From positions 1 to 7,296 of the forward strand of contig JAFGRR010000325.1 in the NCBI GenBank assembly GCA_016935035.1: DNA of 7,296 nt, given 5' to 3'. The stretch is from Phycisphaerae bacterium (GTDB taxonomy: Bacteria; Planctomycetota; Phycisphaerae; UBA1845; Fen-1342). Positions 6,540 through 7,296 of this stretch are shown one piece after another (within the stretch, counting starts at the first letter, position 1; each line of letters opens with the position of its first letter). A program made the position numbers and the translations under genes. Under the pieces are notes generated by a model. The model worked only from the letters and a program-made list of their open reading frames with translations, was not told where the DNA came from and ran no database searches.

Positions 6540-7296
6540 TCATCGAGTCACCGTGTACAGGTACGCGGCGCCGCCGATTACGATAATCGCCACGAGTATA
6601 GTGAGCAGAATCTTGATCCAGCTCCATGGCCGTTCGCCTTGCACTTCACCCGTGCGGCCGTTGACCAGGAAACGATATGTCCTGTCCTTGAAGCGGTACG
6701 CGCTGATCCAGATCGGCAGCAGGATGTGCTTGAACGTGACCGCGTCCCACTGCGTGTTGATCGAGTGGATGCGCTGTTCGTCGCCGCCGATGTCACCACG
6801 CACCGTCGCGCGAATCTGCTCTTCCATGATCTTGCGCGCCTCGGCAAAACCCGCGGCCAGATCGACCGTGTAGCTCTCCGCGGTGAAGCCGCTCAGATAC
6901 GCGTCGTCGTACGGGACAAGCTCCGTTAGTCCCCATGGTTCGAGCCGGTCGGCATGTTTCCGCGGCAGCGACCGACTGCCCAGCACCAGCACGTCGTTGA
7001 AGCGATTCCACACCGTGCCGCTGACTGAATACCAACGCGTGCGACGCTCGCGATGGCGGTTCTTGCCGCTGCCGACCGTGACGTAGTAGTGCTCGCCGCG
7101 CTGCCCGGTGTAGTAGCTGGTCGTGCGGGCATCGTAGGTCCAGTACGGCACGTATGTGCCCGCGAGCCGCTCCTCGATGCGTGCGAAGTTCTTCAGCGCG
7201 CCGGGCGCGAACCACAGCTTGCGCAACCAGTGGCGATAGTGAGCCCGGGCCGCGTCCTTCTCGATCTTGAACGGCAACAGCGAGCGCGGCTTGATC
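6540..7296 (-). CDS. TFIIB-type zinc-ribbon family membrane-anchored protein, 5' end outside the window
   Basis: The C-terminal 251 residues of a longer protein. The frame stays open to the right edge, reading IKPRSLLPFKIEKD before a TTG at 7277 that could be mistaken for a start. Numbering from the edge, landmarks in order are LLPFKI (6-11), the WLRKLWFAPG segment (about 23-32), GTYVPYWTYD (46-55), RTRWYSVSG (about 85-93), FNDVLVLGSRSLP (about 99-111), GDIGGDEQRI (167-176), TFKHILLPIW (187-196), LVNGRTGEVQGERPW (about 210-224) and one C-terminal membrane helix (about 229-247). This is the conserved body of a widespread family whose missing N-terminus normally carries zinc ribbons. Some members are auto-labelled as primosomal protein N', but no helicase motif is present here. 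The membrane helix suggests a tail anchor with a cytosolic body. Its role is not established. Gene 5 follows on the same strand and may be cotranscribed. Confidence 0.85.
   Translation of the reverse strand, partial: IKPRSLLPFKIEKDAARAHYRHWLRKLWFAPGALKNFARIEERLAGTYVPYWTYDARTTSYYTGQRGEHYYVTVGSGKNRHRERRTRWYSVSGTVWNRFNDVLVLGSRSLPRKHADRLEPWGLTELVPYDDAYLSGFTAESYTVDLAAGFAEARKIMEEQIRATVRGDIGGDEQRIHSINTQWDAVTFKHILLPIWISAYRFKDRTYRFLVNGRTGEVQGERPWSWIKILLTILVAIIVIGGAAYLYTVTR

Noticed and set aside
5900..6586. A 228-codon plus-strand frame opposite gene 5
   Set aside because: The minus strand encodes six regularly placed CxxC knuckles, which cannot be chance; the plus frame shows no motif.
7275..7277. 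TTG as the start codon of gene 6
   Set aside because: The frame continues to the window edge and the residues before it (IKPRSL) join onto the conserved LPFKI motif, so the gene is cut by the window.
1..7296. tRNA, rRNA, CRISPR arrays, insertion sequences, toxin-antitoxin or phage genes
   Set aside because: No cloverleaf-like segments, regularly spaced repeats, transposase or integrase motifs, or terminal inverted repeats with flanking duplications were seen by eye.

Overview
The window holds six protein-coding genes and no RNA genes, transposons, CRISPR arrays or recognisable phage functions. The DNA is GC-rich. The mix of an M42 aminopeptidase, a large polytopic glycosyltransferase-like membrane protein, a radical SAM protein and TFIIB-type zinc-ribbon proteins suggests a free-living bacterium. 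A planctomycete-like genome is my best guess, from general impression only, since there is no phylogenetic marker gene here.

Layout from left to right: (1) an M42 metallo-aminopeptidase on the minus strand; (2) a 669-residue secreted-then-membrane protein on the plus strand with a GT-C-like loop, divergent from gene 1 across 254 bp that contain a plausible sigma-70 promoter; (3) an unrecognised 275-residue protein with a two-helix membrane hairpin on the minus strand, convergent with gene 2 with only 28 bp between stops; (4) a radical SAM protein with an N-terminal B12-binding-like domain on the plus strand, divergent from gene 3 across 277 bp; (5) a small protein with three zinc-ribbon knuckle pairs on the minus strand, convergent with gene 4 across 113 bp that hold a long imperfect hairpin; (6) a larger membrane-anchored protein of the TFIIB-type zinc-ribbon family, upstream of gene 5 on the same strand and cut off by the right edge of the window.

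Except for genes 5 and 6, every gene lies opposite in strand to its neighbours, so there is no multigene operon and no sign that genes 1 to 4 act in one pathway. Genes 5 and 6 could be cotranscribed (130 bp apart) and both belong to zinc-ribbon protein types, so a shared role is plausible. I do not see a clear new system. The least explained items are gene 3, the soluble C-terminal insert of gene 2, the substrate of the radical SAM protein, and the role of the zinc-ribbon pair.
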